A DNA stretch of 7,063 nt, taken from assembly GCF_023653455.1 (NCBI RefSeq), contig NZ_JAKEDR010000177.1, positions 1 through 7,063 of the forward strand, in the 5' to 3' direction. This stretch comes from Paraclostridium ghonii (GTDB lineage: Bacteria; Bacillota; Clostridia; Peptostreptococcales; Peptostreptococcaceae). The notes below the pieces were generated by a model. That model was not told where the DNA came from. It saw nothing but the letters and a program-made list of their open reading frames with translations, and did no database searches. Shown piece by piece: positions 5,628 through 7,063 of the stretch (its first letter is position 1; every line of letters begins with the position of its first letter). Made by a program: the position numbers and the translations under genes.

Positions 5628-6368
5628 ATGAATAAAAAAACAGCATTAGTTACAGGAGCATCTAGAGGTATAGGAAGAGCTATCGCTACTTTATTTGCTG
5701 AAAATGAGTATAATGTTTTAATAAACTATAATAATTCAGAAAAAGAAGCTTTAGAACTATACAATGATTTAAAAAGTAGAGGGTTGTCGGTAGATACTTA
5801 TAAAGCAGATGTTTCAAAAAATGAAGAAGTAAATTTTATGATAAACTATTGTATAGGTAGATTTGAAAGTATAGACGTTTTAGTTAATAATGCAGGTATA
5901 AGTAGGACAAGCCTATTTACAGATATAACCTATGAGGAATGGAATGAAGTTATAAATACAAATTTAAATAGTGTATTTTTTACAACGAAAAAAGCTTTGC
6001 AATATATGGTACCTCAGAGGAGTGGGAAAATAATAAATATATCATCTATATGGGGGATGGTTGGAGGTTCTTACGAAGTCCATTATTCTACTAGTAAAGC
6101 TGCTATAATTGGAATGACAAAAGCACTTGCAAAAGAATTAGGCCCTTCAAATATTCAAGTTAACTGTATTGCACCAGGAGTTATAAAAACGGATATGCTA
6201 GATAGTATATCTAAAGATACGCTTGAAATGTTAAAAGAAGAAACACCTTTAATGAGACTTGGAACTCCAGATGATATAGCTCAGTGTGCATTATATTTAG
6301 CAAGTAGCAATTCGGATTTTATAACTGGTCAAGTTATAAGTCCTAACGGGGGTTTTGTCATAGTATAA
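5628..6368 (+). CDS. FabG-like SDR, possibly EF-P 5-aminopentanone reductase (YmfI type)
   Basis: This 246-residue classical SDR has TGASRGIG (9-16), Asp61, NNAG (87-90), Asn112, catalytic Ser140, Tyr153 and Lys157, and a FabG-like end with RLGTPDDIAQCALYLAS, ITGQV and NGG. The overall type is that of 3-oxoacyl-ACP reductase. The stretch SIWGMVGGSYEVHYSTSKAA and the overall wording recall from memory the clostridial proteins named elongation factor P 5-aminopentanone reductase (YmfI in Bacillus subtilis), which reduces the modification on a lysine of EF-P. That assignment is an inference; plain FabG or another ketoreductase remains possible, and no fatty-acid synthesis genes adjoin it. The start is supported by AGGGAG 6 nt upstream (5616-5621). 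The YczE-family gene begins 21 bp after the stop, so the two are probably co-transcribed. Confidence 0.9.
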   Translation: MNKKTALVTGASRGIGRAIATLFAENEYNVLINYNNSEKEALELYNDLKSRGLSVDTYKADVSKNEEVNFMINYCIGRFESIDVLVNNAGISRTSLFTDITYEEWNEVINTNLNSVFFTTKKALQYMVPQRSGKIINISSIWGMVGGSYEVHYSTSKAAIIGMTKALAKELGPSNIQVNCIAPGVIKTDMLDSISKDTLEMLKEETPLMRLGTPDDIAQCALYLASSNSDFITGQVISPNGGFVIV

Positions 6369-6376
6369 ATCAAAAT

Positions 6377-6383
6377 AGAGGAG
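6377..6383 (+). promoter_or_regulatory. Ribosome binding site of the YczE-family gene
   Basis: AGAGGAG lies 6 nt before ATG 6390 in the short gap behind the SDR gene. It supports the start and the operon reading. Confidence 0.8.
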
Positions 6384-6389
6384 CTAAAC

Positions 6390-7063
6390 ATGAAATATGA
6401 AGTTAGGAATTTTATAAGATTAATTATAGGTTTATTTATTTGTTCAATAGGTATAGTTTTAACTATACAGGCTAATTTAGGTTTATCTCCTTGGGATGCA
6501 TTTCACCATGGATTATCAAAAAATTTAGGTGTAACCATGGGTCAAGCAAGTATATTAATTGGAATAATAATTATTATAATAGATATATTGCTAGGTGAAA
6601 ATTTAGGGGTTGGAACAATCCTAAATATGTTTTTAATCGGTATGTTCATGGATTTTTTTATGTTAAACAATATAATCCCTATATCACCTAATATGATAAC
6701 TGGCTTTATTATGATGTTTATAGGAATGTTTATTATGGGGCTAGGATGTGTAATTTATATAGGGGCTGGGTATGGAAGTGGACCTAGGGATGGACTAATG
6801 GTAGCAATTCATAAAAAAACAAAGAAACCAATAAAAAATGTAAGGACATGTATAGAATTATTTGCTCTTATATTTGGATATATCCTTGGAGGTAGTATAG
6901 GGATTGGAACAGTTATAACAACTTTAGTTTTTGGATTATTTATAGAGAAGTCATTTAAAGTTTGTAAATTTGATACAAATGATGTAAAACATAGATATAT
7001 AATAGATGATATTAAATATATAAGATATAGATTTTTAAAAACTCCATATGAAGAGTATAGATC
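6390..7063 (+). CDS. YczE/YyaS/YitT-family integral membrane protein, 3' partial
   Basis: The frame is open from ATG 6390 to the window end: 224 complete codons and no stop. Five or more hydrophobic segments are visible, at about residues 8-30, 53-69, 73-91, 102-126 and 155-187, so the protein sits in the cytoplasmic membrane. Two motifs mark the YczE group (COG2364): LGLSPWDAFHHGLS (30-43), followed by GVTMGQASILIG (47-58), and GAGYGSGPRDGLM (125-137). The biochemical role of this family is not established; members are often described as putative transporters. The charged tail after about residue 190 (KFDTNDVKHRYIIDD and onwards) probably lies in the cytoplasm. The gene follows the FabG-like SDR by 21 bp with its own ribosome binding site, which points to one operon. 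Nothing in the sequence explains why the two are linked. Confidence 0.88.
   Translation, partial: MKYEVRNFIRLIIGLFICSIGIVLTIQANLGLSPWDAFHHGLSKNLGVTMGQASILIGIIIIIIDILLGENLGVGTILNMFLIGMFMDFFMLNNIIPISPNMITGFIMMFIGMFIMGLGCVIYIGAGYGSGPRDGLMVAIHKKTKKPIKNVRTCIELFALIFGYILGGSIGIGTVITTLVFGLFIEKSFKVCKFDTNDVKHRYIIDDIKYIRYRFLKTPYEEYR

Noticed and set aside
1..7063. CRISPR array, tRNA, insertion sequence or phage genes
   Set aside because: No regularly spaced repeats, cloverleaf-like sequences, transposase motifs or terminal inverted repeats with target duplications were seen on either strand.

Overview
The window is very AT-rich, with AUA/AGA-heavy codon use, strong GGAGG-type ribosome binding sites and short intergenic spaces. 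This points to a low-GC Firmicute of the class Clostridia, plausibly Peptostreptococcaceae (the Clostridioides/Paraclostridium/Romboutsia group). That placement is inferred from style and gene families, not from a marker gene. The genes look chromosomal; no tRNA, rRNA, IS element, CRISPR array or phage structural gene is visible.

Left part (1-3093): one large plus-strand gene, already open at base 1 and therefore missing its 5' end. It encodes a protein with three tandem CbxX/CfqX (SpoVK-like) AAA+ ATPase modules, the third with degenerate catalytic motifs, and a short C-terminal SHOCT-like segment. A terminator hairpin follows, and an extended -10 promoter directly behind it serves the next gene.

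Middle (3175-4162): an HD-domain phosphohydrolase related to dNTP triphosphohydrolases. Its reading frame is broken near the 3' end by a 10-bp tandem duplication. The missing C-terminal 52 residues are still readable in the next frame, up to a terminator shared with the convergent gene.

Right part (4189-7063): a minus-strand HxlR-type redox/electrophile-style regulator is divergent from a short-chain dehydrogenase (SDR). A 40-bp inverted repeat between them is a strong operator candidate, so the regulator probably controls itself and the SDR. After a terminator come a second SDR, FabG-like and possibly the YmfI-type EF-P 5-aminopentanone reductase, and, 21 bp behind it, a YczE-family membrane protein that runs off the window end. 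The last two look like one operon.

The strongest points for follow-up are the duplication-induced frameshift in the HD gene, the hxlR/SDR operator, and the triple-AAA protein with a pseudo-ATPase third module and an unassigned N-terminal region.
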